A model generated the notes under the pieces. It was not told the DNA's origin and made no database searches. It was given only the letters and a program-made list of their open reading frames with translations. A stretch of DNA of 64,000 nucleotides from Arthrobacter cryoconiti (GTDB lineage: Bacteria; Actinomycetota; Actinomycetes; Actinomycetales; Micrococcaceae). The stretch covers positions 20,771 through 84,770 of the forward strand of contig NZ_JAJJBU010000018.1 in assembly GCF_020905375.1 (NCBI RefSeq), written 5' to 3'. Each line of letters opens with the position of its first letter. The first letter of the stretch is position 1. The position numbers were made by a program, and so were the translations under genes. This document shows, in pieces, positions 37,641 through 46,800 of this stretch.

Positions 37641-39635
37641 TCAGCGGTTCAATGCAGCGCTTAGCTGATCTAAGAACTTGGAAACAGGGCCAAGGGTGAA
37701 CATTCCTGTGCCCGCTCCAGCAAGTTCACCGGCAGCTGGGGAGAGTGCAGCCCGGGCCCGCTCCATAGTTCTGTGGTCGCCAAGGTTGACTGCTGCTACG
37801 CCCACAAAACACCAGAGAGCTTCAAAAAGATGGTCCGACGGCGGATCCTGCATCTCGCGCAGGGCGTCCATGGCAGCAGAACGGTCCCCCTTCGCATCCA
37901 GCAACAACGGCTGCACCCACGGCAGATAAGGCCCCCAGTCAGTTCCTGGATCAAAGTCCACGGCGTCACCATGCGCAACTGTCAGTGACAACAATGCCAA
38001 AGGCAGCAGCCCAGCGCTCACTCCCGGCATTCCTGCACCCAATAGATGAGATGCCGCCTCCCGGTACGCGCTCGCCACCACATCCCGGGGCTGTCCACTC
38101 ATTGCCAGAAACAAGGCGCTGTACCACGTGGTGAAGACTGCTGTCAGGGGCGAATCATATTGCTGTCCTAGACGGTCAAGTTCGGTGGCGTGCACGGTGG
38201 CACCGGCTAGATCTCCCACAGCGCACCGAGCCTGCAAGCCGATCAAGCGCCCCAGAATCTGGTACATGGGCAAGCCGTGCCGGGTTGCCAAAACGACGAG
38301 CTCAGTTCCAAGCTTGTCCCGCATCTGACTCTGGCCCGCACAGCGAAAGGACTGCATGAAGACACCGTTCAAAGCAAAGGCAAGAAGTGCGGGGTCCTCT
38401 TGTCTTCGGGCTATTCTCTCCGCTTGGGCGGCAGCCTCCGCGCCCCGAAGAGTAGTAGTTCCGCGAGATTCCACTGCTATGGTCGCCAACAATCTGGCGC
38501 GGGCATCATCATGTCCGTCCAATGGCAAGGCACTCAGCGTTCGTTGGGCAGCGTCCACAATGCGGACGCCCTGTTCGGCGTCGTCAGCCCGGGTCCAGAT
38601 GGCGGGGACGTCGTAAGCGCCTATTACCCGTGCTGTCAGTTCCGCGTCCCCGAATTCTTCGGCTGCAAGGATTGCCTCCAATCTGTGCCGCCGGGCAGCA
38701 ATGAGTCCTTCGCCACCCGCCACGGCAAGACTGCGCAATAAGTCAACGGATGAACGCAGCCTGCCCCGGGCACCCACTGCCATGTTCTCGTTGTAACTAG
38801 CGGTGGCCTGTGCCCAAACTCGACCGGCGGCGGATCCAGGACCGGACAAAGCGGTGAGCCTGGGATCTTGCTGGAGGATGTCCGCTTCCAACTGACGCAG
38901 GGCGTTGCCAGGCGTGAGCCCCAGTTCCCCCACAAGTTTCCCCCTTGAGCGGCGCAATACTGCCAGCGCGTCACCTTGACGGCTTGATTGGTAGAGTGCC
39001 AACGCCAATAGCCGCCAGCCTTCTTCGCGCCACGGGTGTTCGCCAACATGGGCATTGAGTGCGGGGATGGCTTCCCTAGCTTTCCCCACATCAAGAAGCC
39101 GTTGGGCTCGCATTTCCATTGCCAACAGGCGTAGCTCCTGTAAACGAGAGCTCTCCGCCCACGCCCAGTGTTGCTCGCCGAAGTCCGCGTAGGCGCCACC
39201 ACGCCACAGTGCCAAGGCCGTGTCCAGTGTTTTCAGCGCACCGGAATGCGGTAGTGCTCTGGACGCTTCAATGGCCTGTTCAAATTTTTCCGCGTCAATG
39301 CTCTCGGGTGCGCCACGCCAGGCATAGCCGGAGCCCTCGGTAACGATCAAATGAGCTTGGCCGCGCGGAGCACGTTCCGGTTCCAAGGCTTGGCGAAGGT
39401 CGCCAATAAAAGTCCGCAAGGCTCCCACGGCTCGTGAAGGCGGGACGGTCCAGAGGTCATCGACCATCATAGTGAAGGGCACTACCCGGCCCCGGGCAAC
39501 CACTAAACGGGCCAGGACACGCTGGTGCAGAGGGCCCTTCAGAGCGATCCTCTCCCCCGCAGTGTTCCATGCGGTCAGGGGTCCTAGGACGCCTAGTTCA
39601 ACAGCCACGCAACCACCCTTCCCTTTTCCGTCCAT
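37641..39635 (-). CDS. BTAD-domain (SARP/AfsR-like) transcriptional regulator
   Basis: A 664-residue regulator. An OmpR-type winged helix is at about 10-95 (LGVLGPLTAW...PLHQRVLARLVV...VDDLWTVPP). The bacterial transcriptional activation domain is at about 100-245 (SIDAEKFEQAIEASR, YADFGEQHWAWAE, HPWREEGWRLLALALYQSSRQGDALAVLRR). Then comes a long helical, TPR-like region without an NB-ARC P-loop. ATG 39635 is chosen for its GGGAGG; an upstream ATG at 39665 is less likely. It is divergent from the hydrolase gene, which it may regulate (inference). Confidence 0.87.
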   Translation of the reverse strand: MDGKGKGGCVAVELGVLGPLTAWNTAGERIALKGPLHQRVLARLVVARGRVVPFTMMVDDLWTVPPSRAVGALRTFIGDLRQALEPERAPRGQAHLIVTEGSGYAWRGAPESIDAEKFEQAIEASRALPHSGALKTLDTALALWRGGAYADFGEQHWAWAESSRLQELRLLAMEMRAQRLLDVGKAREAIPALNAHVGEHPWREEGWRLLALALYQSSRQGDALAVLRRSRGKLVGELGLTPGNALRQLEADILQQDPRLTALSGPGSAAGRVWAQATASYNENMAVGARGRLRSSVDLLRSLAVAGGEGLIAARRHRLEAILAAEEFGDAELTARVIGAYDVPAIWTRADDAEQGVRIVDAAQRTLSALPLDGHDDARARLLATIAVESRGTTTLRGAEAAAQAERIARRQEDPALLAFALNGVFMQSFRCAGQSQMRDKLGTELVVLATRHGLPMYQILGRLIGLQARCAVGDLAGATVHATELDRLGQQYDSPLTAVFTTWYSALFLAMSGQPRDVVASAYREAASHLLGAGMPGVSAGLLPLALLSLTVAHGDAVDFDPGTDWGPYLPWVQPLLLDAKGDRSAAMDALREMQDPPSDHLFEALWCFVGVAAVNLGDHRTMERARAALSPAAGELAGAGTGMFTLGPVSKFLDQLSAALNR

Positions 39636-39742
39636 CAGCCTACCTCCCGGCGTGGCAGCTGACACCGGGCTTACTGATTGAATGCTGATTCACTTCCGGG
39701 ATGCTGGTCACAACACTGATTTCCCTTACAAAGGAGCACTTC

Positions 39743-40621
39743 ATGACACTCGAGATCGACAATTTTACTTACCAACAGATCCACGTTGGAGACGGCATAA
39801 GCCTCAACGCCGCCGTCGCAGGAGCAGGGACCCCCGTAGTCCTCCTGCATGGCTTTCCGCAGACACACTTGATGTGGCGTCACGTCGCCTCCGATCTCGC
39901 GGCGGACCACACCGTCATTTGTCCTGATCTGCGCGGCTACGGGGACAGTAGCAAGCCCGTTGAGAAGGACGAGTCCAGCTACTCTAAGCGGACCATGGGC
40001 AACGACGTCGTGGCTCTCGCCGCAGCATTGGGTCATGAAAAATTTGCCCTCGTGGGCCATGATCGTGGCGCTTTGGTCGCGTTCCGCGCGGCCATGGACC
40101 ACCCGGACACTGTCACGCATTTGGGCAGCCTTGATGTTCTTCCCACCCTGGATATGTGGAACGTCATGCACGGGACATCGGCCGCCGTCGGCTTCCACCT
40201 TTACCTCATGGCGCAGCCCCCCGGGCTTGCAGAAACCATGATCGCAAACAGTGCGGAGGCGTTCTTTGGCTACTTCCTGGATGTCTGGACCAAGAACCCG
40301 GAAGCCATCCCTGCGCAGTACCGCGCCGCATATCTGTCCTCCAGCGCCCAAGCAGTAACCTCAATCGTTGCTGACTACCGCGCCTCTGCCGGCATCGACG
40401 TCGCGCATGACCAAGCGGACGTGGACGCCGGCAATCGGCTCACCATGCCCGTGGCTGTCCTCCAACAGGACTGGGGCCAGGCGCTGGGCTTTGATGCGCA
40501 GGAGATCTGGGGAGCCTGGGCTAGGAACTTGCAACACCAAACAACCACCAGTGGACATTTCATGGCGGAGGAGAATCCACCTGAAATAGCCCAGTTCATC
40601 CGAGACCTAGTAGCGCGCTAA
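39743..40621 (+). CDS. Alpha/beta hydrolase, haloacetate dehalogenase/epoxide hydrolase type
   Basis: A 292-residue cytoplasmic hydrolase. The oxyanion segment is LLHGFPQTHLMWRHV and DLRGYGDSSKP follows. The nucleophile elbow GHDRGALVAF has Asp, not Ser, which points to the haloacetate dehalogenase/epoxide hydrolase branch. The catalytic His is in SGHFMAEENPPE. AAAGGAG sits 8 bases before the ATG. Actual substrate unknown. Confidence 0.88.
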   Translation: MTLEIDNFTYQQIHVGDGISLNAAVAGAGTPVVLLHGFPQTHLMWRHVASDLAADHTVICPDLRGYGDSSKPVEKDESSYSKRTMGNDVVALAAALGHEKFALVGHDRGALVAFRAAMDHPDTVTHLGSLDVLPTLDMWNVMHGTSAAVGFHLYLMAQPPGLAETMIANSAEAFFGYFLDVWTKNPEAIPAQYRAAYLSSSAQAVTSIVADYRASAGIDVAHDQADVDAGNRLTMPVAVLQQDWGQALGFDAQEIWGAWARNLQHQTTTSGHFMAEENPPEIAQFIRDLVAR

Positions 40622-40728
40622 CTTCACGAAGACGAGTGGTCCTGGCCAGGTCGCTTCCCCACCCCACACGCCTTCGCCCAAGCTCCATCTGCGGAAACTC
40701 CTTGTATTGGCTGACGGTGCCAAAAAAT

Positions 40729-40905
40729 TCAGGACTCACGTTTTTCATCTTTTGCGGCCCAACCGCTGATAATGACAACTCCGACGCACCCAAGAATGGC
40801 AGTGAAAAGAAGCCCGGTGAATGATCCTAAATACTTGCCGAAGTTATACCCGGCAAAAGCGCAGATCAAAACGGTCAAGCTGATCACGAGCTGTTTTATT
40901 CTCAT
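40729..40905 (-). CDS. Small two-helix membrane protein
   Basis: A 58-residue frame beginning MRIKQLVISLTVLICAFAGY with two hydrophobic segments (about 6-21 and 31-48) separated by NFGKYLGSFTG, and a charged tail ending AAKDEKRES. The composition is typical of real small membrane proteins rather than a chance frame. There is no clear ribosome binding site. Function unknown. Confidence 0.5.
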   Translation of the reverse strand: MRIKQLVISLTVLICAFAGYNFGKYLGSFTGLLFTAILGCVGVVIISGWAAKDEKRES

Positions 40906-40980
40906 ATCGTAGATAGTCCCACAAACACTCCGTGGCTGACCGTAGCGTCAGGCTGTCTTGGCGGGCTAGTGAACTATGCG

Positions 40981-41982
40981 TCAGCGCCAGAATTCGGTGA
41001 GCTGCCCGGCAAGAGCTGTTCCTTGGTCGTACCCAACTACGGCAGCAGGCGGTCGCAGCGAGAGATCCATGGCATTTGCACCGAACAAGTGCTCGGAATC
41101 GCTGTCCGGGAAAATCGTCTGGACTCTGCTGGATCGCGCCCGTAGTTCCTCGAGTTGTGTCTCCAGATGCATGCCCCACTTCACTGGTTGCAGTGATCTC
41201 CCGCCAAAGGGGGAGAGCACCAGCACCCGCCTGTATCCAGATGCCAAATCTGCATTCTCGGCGTTGGCCCGGTAGCCGCCGTCGATGTATCGGTTGTCGC
41301 CGATACGGTAGGGCAGCCCGCTGGCACAGCTGGCGGCGACGGCATCCGCCAGCTCGACTCCGCTCTCGCGGTCGAAAACGACCGGTTGCCCGGTATGCGC
41401 ATCGACCGCCGTGATGAGCACCCTTCGTTCCGGCCATCGCTGGCTGGGCAGCCGAGCGGCAACGGTGGCGCGCCACCGTGTTGACCAGGAGCCGTCCGAC
41501 GCCGCATCCATGTCCAGCGCTGCCGCTCCCATTCTCCGGCGCATGTCAGCCACATCCTCTGCGGAGGCAATGATTTTGTTGATCCTCGCCAACTGGCCTA
41601 TCGCTGGCCTGGTCCGATCGAGGCCCGGCCCGGCCCCGGTCAAACCGGCACGTCGTTGGGGAGCGGTGTCAAGGATGGCAGCAAACAGCTCGGTCGGGGT
41701 CGCGCCAGCTATCTGTGCCGCAGCAGTCGATCCGGCCGATGTCCCGATGGTCAGCTCCGCTGTGGTCAGATCCACGCCGGAATCGAACAGGCCAGCGATG
41801 ACGCCGATCAGCCACGCGTTGCCGGTCGATCCACCGCCGCCTAAGGCCAGCGCTCGATCGCCCTCGCCGCGCAACCGCTTCGAGGCGTCGACTTGCGGTT
41901 GGTCCTCTGCAGGCATACGCCGCTCAGAATTCGTCGACGTTATGTCCAGGGTTGAAAAAGGTTTTGAGTTCATGAGAGTCAC
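40981..41982 (-). CDS. Patatin-like phospholipase
   Basis: A 333-residue lipid acyl hydrolase. RALALGGGGSTGNAWLIGVI is the oxyanion Gly-rich loop, TIGTSAGSTAA holds the nucleophile Ser (GxSxG) and YIDGGYRANAENADLA the catalytic Asp (DGG). No signal peptide is obvious. The start is uncertain: GTG 41982, ATG 41973 and ATG 41916 are all possible. A short upstream reading frame with a very strong ribosome binding site precedes it. Confidence 0.88.
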   Translation of the reverse strand: MTLMNSKPFSTLDITSTNSERRMPAEDQPQVDASKRLRGEGDRALALGGGGSTGNAWLIGVIAGLFDSGVDLTTAELTIGTSAGSTAAAQIAGATPTELFAAILDTAPQRRAGLTGAGPGLDRTRPAIGQLARINKIIASAEDVADMRRRMGAAALDMDAASDGSWSTRWRATVAARLPSQRWPERRVLITAVDAHTGQPVVFDRESGVELADAVAASCASGLPYRIGDNRYIDGGYRANAENADLASGYRRVLVLSPFGGRSLQPVKWGMHLETQLEELRARSSRVQTIFPDSDSEHLFGANAMDLSLRPPAAVVGYDQGTALAGQLTEFWR

Positions 41983-42023
41983 TTTCGCGAATTGCCTTTC
42001 GGGCCCTCTCGGTGGCGACTGTC

Positions 42024-42077
42024 TCAGTCGTGCAGTCGTGGACCGCAGGGAGCACCCATTATCGATACTGCGTTCAT
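42024..42077 (-). CDS. Possible 17-codon leader peptide upstream of the patatin gene
   Basis: An ATG preceded at close range by AGGAGGTGAT, the strongest ribosome binding site in the window, opens a frame of only 17 codons (MNAVSIMGAPCGPRLHD). The stop lies in a small hairpin CGACTG-AGA-CAGTCG, and the patatin start is ~40 bases further on. It could be a regulatory leader peptide or the relic of a longer gene. Confidence 0.4.
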   Translation of the reverse strand: MNAVSIMGAPCGPRLHD

Positions 42078-42187
42078 GGGTATCACCTCCTGCAGATTGA
42101 TCACGTTCAACGAAAAACTATCACCCCGCCGACGACACGACAACACTTTGTGGTGAAAGTTGCCGTTGCGCTGTCGGACGGGCAGGC

Positions 42188-42220
42188 TGAGCGCGCATCA
42201 TAGGCCTTGATGCGCGCTCA
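42188..42220. terminator. Strong hairpin between the FBP and patatin genes
   Basis: Perfect 13-bp inverted repeat TGAGCGCGCATCA / TGATGCGCGCTCA with a 7-base loop, immediately after the FBP gene stop (minus strand). It has no T-run, so a non-canonical terminator or RNA-stabilising hairpin is likely. Confidence 0.55.
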
Positions 42221-42225
42221 CCTGG

Positions 42226-42717
42226 CTAGACGCCGTCGCGCAGATTGCGCAGAAATCCTTCAAAGTTCGACACCAAGGTGGCCATGCGCTCTCGCCGGGC
42301 ACCTTCGACGTCGAAACCCAAGTACGCGGCCACCGGGAGTCGGCGGACGTTGGCCGAGCATTCAAAGCCGGCACACATCAGGGTAGAGACAGTGTTGCCG
42401 TTCCGCCCAGCCTTTCCAGCCCGCTTGGCGTTGAAGAAGGCAACGTCATTGGGTAAGAAGACGTCCTCGCACAGAGTGCACTGCGGACGCGCACGCGTTG
42501 CTGCTTCAGCTCTGCGAAGCAGAATCGCGGTAGGCTTCGCGTCAACGTAGCCCACCACATATCCAAGCTCAGGATATTTGCGGTCCCGCCACCCCAGAAA
42601 ATCCAGCTCTTCCCAGTCCAGCGTGGCGAAGTTCTCCGGCAACGTCAGGTTGGTGCGTTCGCGCACTGAGGCGTTGATAAAGGACCCGCGGATTGTTTTT
42701 TCGTTAAGTTCAAGCAT
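42226..42717 (-). CDS. FBP-domain protein (EF-G-binding / treble-clef zinc finger)
   Basis: A 163-residue protein of the FBP family, related to the C-terminal zinc domain of FusB-type EF-G-binding proteins. Seen: TLPENFATLDWEELDFLGWRD, the zinc-type Cys pair in CTLCEDVFLP, and the second pair region in STLMCAGFECSANVRRLP. It probably binds ribosomal translocase and can affect fusidic-acid sensitivity or translation recovery; role in this organism inferred from the family. Confidence 0.82.
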   Translation of the reverse strand: MLELNEKTIRGSFINASVRERTNLTLPENFATLDWEELDFLGWRDRKYPELGYVVGYVDAKPTAILLRRAEAATRARPQCTLCEDVFLPNDVAFFNAKRAGKAGRNGNTVSTLMCAGFECSANVRRLPVAAYLGFDVEGARRERMATLVSNFEGFLRNLRDGV

Positions 42718-42977
42718 GTCTTGTGGTGCCGTCTCTCTGGTTCTGGTTCAGCGCAGCGTTCAACGCAGCAAGCCAGCGTTCAACACTGAAAGACCAGGGT
42801 GGATGTGGGGGCGCTTCAAAGCGCGATGTTTCTCCAAAAGAAGACAGCGCTATCTAGTCCCGGCGATTGAATCGCCAGGAACCTCCAAACGCCCCGTGGG
42901 CGCAGCATCCAAAACAAGCACAGTAAAAAGCCTACACCCAGTAGGAAGACAGTGTGGGCTCGCGTGATGCCCGGGCT

Positions 42978-43628
42978 TCAACTCTCGCTGAGGTAACGCA
43001 TGACCGCCAGCACTCTCCGGTGCGAATTCGAGTCAAGAGGCAGGTTCAAGGCGTCGTAAATCCGTGAGGTATGTTGCACAACTGCCTTGCCGCTCAGGAA
43101 TAGCTCAGCGGCAATCCGGGAATTGCTGCGTCCTTCCGCCATTAAGGCAAGTACCTGATGCTGACGCGGCGTCAAGGCACGCACGGCGCCGTCGGAGAGT
43201 TTCGCCCGAGCCATCATGAGTGCCACAATGTCAGGATCCAAAGCGGTTCCGCCTGCCGCCACTACGAGCAAATCAGCAAGGAAACTCTCAATATCTGCAA
43301 TCCGCTGTTTGAGCAGGTAGCCGACCCGTCCATTGGGCGATGACAGTAGCTCGCTAGCATACCGCCGCTGCATATGTTGGGACAGGACCACCACGGCCGT
43401 TTCCGGGTACTGACGGCGGATGCGCAAGGCCGCCAAGAGTCCTTCATCGGTGTGGGTCGGTGGCATCCGAATATCAGTGATAACAAGATTCGGGCGGTGT
43501 ATTTCCACCGCTTTTTCCAGTTCTACTGCGGTGGCTGCGGCAGCCACCACCGTGAACCCGCCATCCTCGAGAACTAGTTGCAACCCGTGGCGCAGGAGTG
43601 CCTCATCCTCACCAATTACTACATGCAT
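42978..43628 (-). CDS. NarL/LuxR-family response regulator
   Basis: A 216-residue DNA-binding response regulator. The receiver domain (1-120) has acidic EDE (7-9), phospho-acceptor D52 in LVITDIRMPP and the YLLKQR lysine. The LuxR HTH (150-200) includes LTPRQHQVLALMAEGRSNSRIA and QHTSRIYDALNL. Its start overlaps the end of the histidine kinase gene by 10 bases, so they form one two-component system. Signal and targets unknown. Confidence 0.92.
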   Translation of the reverse strand: MHVVIGEDEALLRHGLQLVLEDGGFTVVAAAATAVELEKAVEIHRPNLVITDIRMPPTHTDEGLLAALRIRRQYPETAVVVLSQHMQRRYASELLSSPNGRVGYLLKQRIADIESFLADLLVVAAGGTALDPDIVALMMARAKLSDGAVRALTPRQHQVLALMAEGRSNSRIAAELFLSGKAVVQHTSRIYDALNLPLDSNSHRRVLAVMRYLSES

Positions 43629-45388
43629 GGCAGCTCCACCACTATGTGTGTTCCTTCTCCGAGCCGGCTGACCAAGCTCGCCTGCCCACCTAAAACATCA
43701 ACTCGATCCATGACCCCTCGCAAACCCGTGGCCCCGCTCAAGCGTGCCCCTCCCCCGCCGTCGTCGTGAATTTCCATACGCAACCAGTCCTCCACAAGGT
43801 GCAAACTGATACGCACACTAGTTGCGTGCGCATGCTTGATTACATTTGTCATGGCTTCCGCCAGCACAAAATACGCAGTGCTTTCCACCGCGGGACTGCA
43901 GGCACGCGCCCCTATTCCCAACTCCAGCGTGGTGGGCACCGGCATCCTGTCCACCAGGTCTTCCGCTGCCGCTGCCAGGCCCCGCTCGATCAACGCGGCC
44001 GGCATGACAGCATGCACAAGGCTGCGCAGATCTGCAGCCGCTGAATCGATGCCCTTGCGCAACGTCGTTGCACGTTGAGGCGCTCCCGCATCAGGCGCGG
44101 ACCCACCTAGTGTATTGGCCAACTTTTGCGCATCCAGAGCTAGCAGGACCAGATGCATTTGCAATCCGTCGTGAAGGTCCAGGGCAATCCTGCGTCGTTC
44201 CTGATCCGCAGCGTCAACCAGCCGTTCGCGTGAGCGTTGCAGATCAGTATGACTTCGCCTCAACTCAGCGGTGAGGCGTTCCCTGTCCATGGCGAGGGCC
44301 AGAACTTTTCCCGCTTCCCGTACTGGTTCTGGGGTTGAAATCAGCGAAGAATCATAGGAAATGGCGCCAATGACCCGGCCATCCAGCTCCACGTGCACGC
44401 TGGCACGATTACTGTCCCCTATCTGGTTCTCTGCAACGCTGCCATCCTCCGTGACAAACACCTCTCGCCTGGGAACCCAAAACGATATCTGCACCGACGG
44501 ATCTCCCAGGACCCGAGCCAAAGCGCGAGTCAAAGCTGGACGCTCCGCTCCCGTGGCTCCCAACCAGGAACCAAGTTCCTGCAATTCACCGGTCTTAGCG
44601 AATCCGCCGACCAGCATTCCCCAGGTAAAGGCGACAGGGATTCCGCCAATCGCCAGTAACTGCAGCCAAGTTTGAACTTCAGCGGAGGGGTGTCCTAATA
44701 CTTTCAGAATCTGCCCGGAGAAGGGGATGAAGAGCATGACGGCGGCCCCGTAGGCGAACAACGGGACCAAGACCCGGCGTCGCTGGTTATCCGCCCGGAC
44801 CAGCCTCCCCACCAGCACCACAGCAGTGGTCAGCATGACGGCGGCACCAGCCAGCTTTTGCACCGTGCCCCCGGCAGCCACTAAGGAAGGGTTTTCGCCA
44901 ATAAATAGATCCGGGGCGGAACCTCCGGGACTGAAAAGGTATCCCGGAGCCTGCAGCAGCAAGGACGTCACATAGGCAGTTGCCACACTCAGCATGGAAA
45001 CCCTCCCCCGCAGGCGCCCTGACGGAAAAGCATGCAGAAGATGGACTATCACCGCCAAAACCAAGGTGGCCCCAATCTGACCTGCAGCTGCCAGTATCGG
45101 AATGTCCGTATTGGGCAGCCCTCCCACGAAGACGGCGAAGCCACCCCACAAGATCAATGCACCCATGCGATTGCTGGGCCGGCGATACCAGGCCAACGCT
45201 CCGGCACCCAGGTAGACCAAGAAAACCAGTGGAAACAAAATCAGAATATGGCCAAAAGGCCCGCTCAGGGGAAGAAGGCTCGCCTCCAGTGCGGCCATCA
45301 AAAGACCCCCGTACAGGATCACCCTGAGCGAACGGTTCAGCGACCTTGCAGTGTTTGAGCGAACAATCTTCGGGTGCATGGCTTCCAA
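43619..45388 (-). CDS. Sensor histidine kinase (HisKA_3 / NarL-partner type)
   Basis: A 589-residue membrane kinase. The N-terminal half has about seven to eight membrane helices (about 22-265), then a GAF-like linker (280-370), a coiled coil (370-400), the dimerisation box ERRRIALDLHDGLQMHL with phospho-acceptor H406, and an HATPase with AMTNVIKHAHA and GLRGVMDRVDVLGG. It partners the overlapping response regulator. The membrane-embedded sensor suggests an envelope signal. Confidence 0.92.
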   Translation of the reverse strand: MEAMHPKIVRSNTARSLNRSLRVILYGGLLMAALEASLLPLSGPFGHILILFPLVFLVYLGAGALAWYRRPSNRMGALILWGGFAVFVGGLPNTDIPILAAAGQIGATLVLAVIVHLLHAFPSGRLRGRVSMLSVATAYVTSLLLQAPGYLFSPGGSAPDLFIGENPSLVAAGGTVQKLAGAAVMLTTAVVLVGRLVRADNQRRRVLVPLFAYGAAVMLFIPFSGQILKVLGHPSAEVQTWLQLLAIGGIPVAFTWGMLVGGFAKTGELQELGSWLGATGAERPALTRALARVLGDPSVQISFWVPRREVFVTEDGSVAENQIGDSNRASVHVELDGRVIGAISYDSSLISTPEPVREAGKVLALAMDRERLTAELRRSHTDLQRSRERLVDAADQERRRIALDLHDGLQMHLVLLALDAQKLANTLGGSAPDAGAPQRATTLRKGIDSAAADLRSLVHAVMPAALIERGLAAAAEDLVDRMPVPTTLELGIGARACSPAVESTAYFVLAEAMTNVIKHAHATSVRISLHLVEDWLRMEIHDDGGGGARLSGATGLRGVMDRVDVLGGQASLVSRLGEGTHIVVELPCM

Positions 45389-45491
45389 TCTATTACTTCG
45401 CCACCCTGTTCAGTGCCGAACACGCAAATATGTTCAGCCGCAGTTCGATGCCAACCACTACGAGTGTGATTTGACGGATGCATTCTTCGCC

Positions 45492-45518
45492 TATACGGTC
45501 GTACTGTACGATCGTATA
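45492..45518. promoter_or_regulatory. 27-bp near-perfect palindrome, TetR-type operator
   Basis: The arms TATACGGTCGTAC and GTACGATCGTATA around a central T match as an inverted repeat except at one pair. It overlaps the likely -10 region (TTGACG -35 at 45471) and lies 4 bases before the small membrane protein ATG at 45522. Binding by the TetR encoded two frames downstream would repress the pair. Confidence 0.7.
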
Positions 45519-45533
45519 TATATGGGGGATGTT

Positions 45534-45734
45534 ATGGGAAAACATGGATGGAAGTTCGTTTCCGGCGCTGTCATGATCATCGGGGGCCTCGTGATGTTCT
45601 TCGCATTGCTTGGCGTGGAGACGCCCATTGTGGGCCTGCGCCAAGCCGGTCTGGTGATCGCGGTGCTGGGTGCGGGAGAGATGGTGACAACCGTGATCAT
45701 GATTCGTCGGGCAAGGCGGCCACAGCGCAAATGA
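45534..45734 (+). CDS. Small two-helix membrane protein upstream of tetR
   Basis: A 66-residue protein with two hydrophobic segments (about residues 8-24, SGAVMIIGGLVMFFALLG, and 34-54, LVIAVLGAGEMVTTVIMI) and a basic tail. GGGGGAT precedes the ATG at 45534; an ATG at 45522 would add 4 residues. The stop overlaps the tetR start by 4 bases (ATGA), so the two form an operon behind the palindromic operator. Function unknown. Confidence 0.7.
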   Translation: MGKHGWKFVSGAVMIIGGLVMFFALLGVETPIVGLRQAGLVIAVLGAGEMVTTVIMIRRARRPQRK

Positions 45735-46249
45735 GCGTCACTCACCTACTTGATGGCGTCCTGACAGTGCTTGCTGAGCAAGGAGTCGGAGCCCTAAGCG
45801 TCCGAAGTGTCGCAGCGGCGGCGGGCGTATCTCCGGCACAAGTTCAGTATTATTACCGGACCAAGAGCGAGCTGGTGCGTGCAGGCTTCGACCATGCGGG
45901 TGAACAGTTCCTTGCCGACGCGGCAGCCGCACAAGCCACCACACTCATGGACTTTGTGGGGCAGTGGCTCCCCGTGGACGATCGACGCGAGCGCCGCGCT
46001 CGAGTCTGGCTCGCCTACGCCGCTATGGCGGCGATCAATCCGCTCTTGGCAGTGACGTCGGCACAACTTGATCAGCAGCTTCGTCGATGGTTCATCGACC
46101 AAGGCCTCTCAGACGTCGAAGCCTCGCAGCTTTTTGCTCTGATCGACGGCGTCACCGTCCAGTGCCTCATGCTGCCTCAACCAGAACGCCAGTCCCTCAT
46201 CGAACGGACGGTGCTCCCTTTCGTCTCAGGACTCCAAGCGGACCACTGA
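45731..46249 (+). CDS. TetR family regulator
   Basis: A 172-residue repressor. The HTH (about 20-45) reads ALSVRSVAAAAGVSPAQVQYYYRTKSEL. The rest is the helical ligand domain, including RRARVWLAYAAMAAINPLL and LFALIDGVTVQCLM, typical of the BetI-like branch. It is coupled to the small membrane protein gene by a 4-base overlap and probably acts on the palindrome at 45492-45518. Confidence 0.88.
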   Translation: MSVTHLLDGVLTVLAEQGVGALSVRSVAAAAGVSPAQVQYYYRTKSELVRAGFDHAGEQFLADAAAAQATTLMDFVGQWLPVDDRRERRARVWLAYAAMAAINPLLAVTSAQLDQQLRRWFIDQGLSDVEASQLFALIDGVTVQCLMLPQPERQSLIERTVLPFVSGLQADH

Positions 46250-46308
46250 AGCACTCACATTTGAGATAATTGTTAGAACCGCTAGGCCACCCACACCGAG
46301 AGAGCCAA

Positions 46309-46770
46309 ATGACTCCCCGCACTTTTTACCGCACGCTTGCTACCGCCGAGGCGGTTACGTGGACCTTGTTGATCGCCGCCATGGTGGCCAAGTACGGCTT
46401 TGACGCCGGAAAACTACCGGTCACAATCGCCGGATCCATCCACGGAGTCGTCTTCATTTCCTATGTGCTGTGCGCCTTGCTGGTGGGCACCAACCAGCAC
46501 TGGTCTAAAGGTAAGATCGCCACGGCAATTGCAACCGCGTTCCTTCCTTATGCGACCATTCCCTTCGATCGCCATCTGGAAAAGAATGGCAGGCTCGACG
46601 GCGGCTGGCGTACGCTGGCCACCCCGGACCCTCGCGATCACACGCTGGCCAGCAAGATCCTGCGCATTCTCCTCAACCGGCCAGTGCTGCTGGTGCCTGG
46701 ATTCGTGGTGCTGGTTGGAGTGATCGTCACAGCCCTGCTGGTAATTGGCCCTCCAGGCGGGCGCAGCTAA
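46309..46770 (+). CDS. DUF3817 integral membrane protein
   Basis: A 153-residue protein with three to four helices. The pattern RTLATAEAVTWTLLIAAMVAKYGF...SIHGVVFISYVL is characteristic of DUF3817, as is FLPYATIPFDRHLEK. The ATG at 46309 follows a GAGAG-type ribosome binding site; the frame is open upstream. Found near transporters and regulators in actinobacteria; function unknown. Confidence 0.82.
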   Translation: MTPRTFYRTLATAEAVTWTLLIAAMVAKYGFDAGKLPVTIAGSIHGVVFISYVLCALLVGTNQHWSKGKIATAIATAFLPYATIPFDRHLEKNGRLDGGWRTLATPDPRDHTLASKILRILLNRPVLLVPGFVVLVGVIVTALLVIGPPGGRS

Positions 46771-46800
46771 CAAAAGCGCCGGGCTGGCTGGACCGCATTG

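Noticed and set aside
40844..41476. Minus-strand 210-codon frame overlapping the patatin gene in another frame
   Set aside because: The overlapping patatin frame has the catalytic motifs; this one is Arg/His-rich noise.
42737..42796. Direct repeat AGCGTTCAAC upstream of the FBP gene
   Set aside because: Two short copies only; no array and no evidence of an operator or mobile element.
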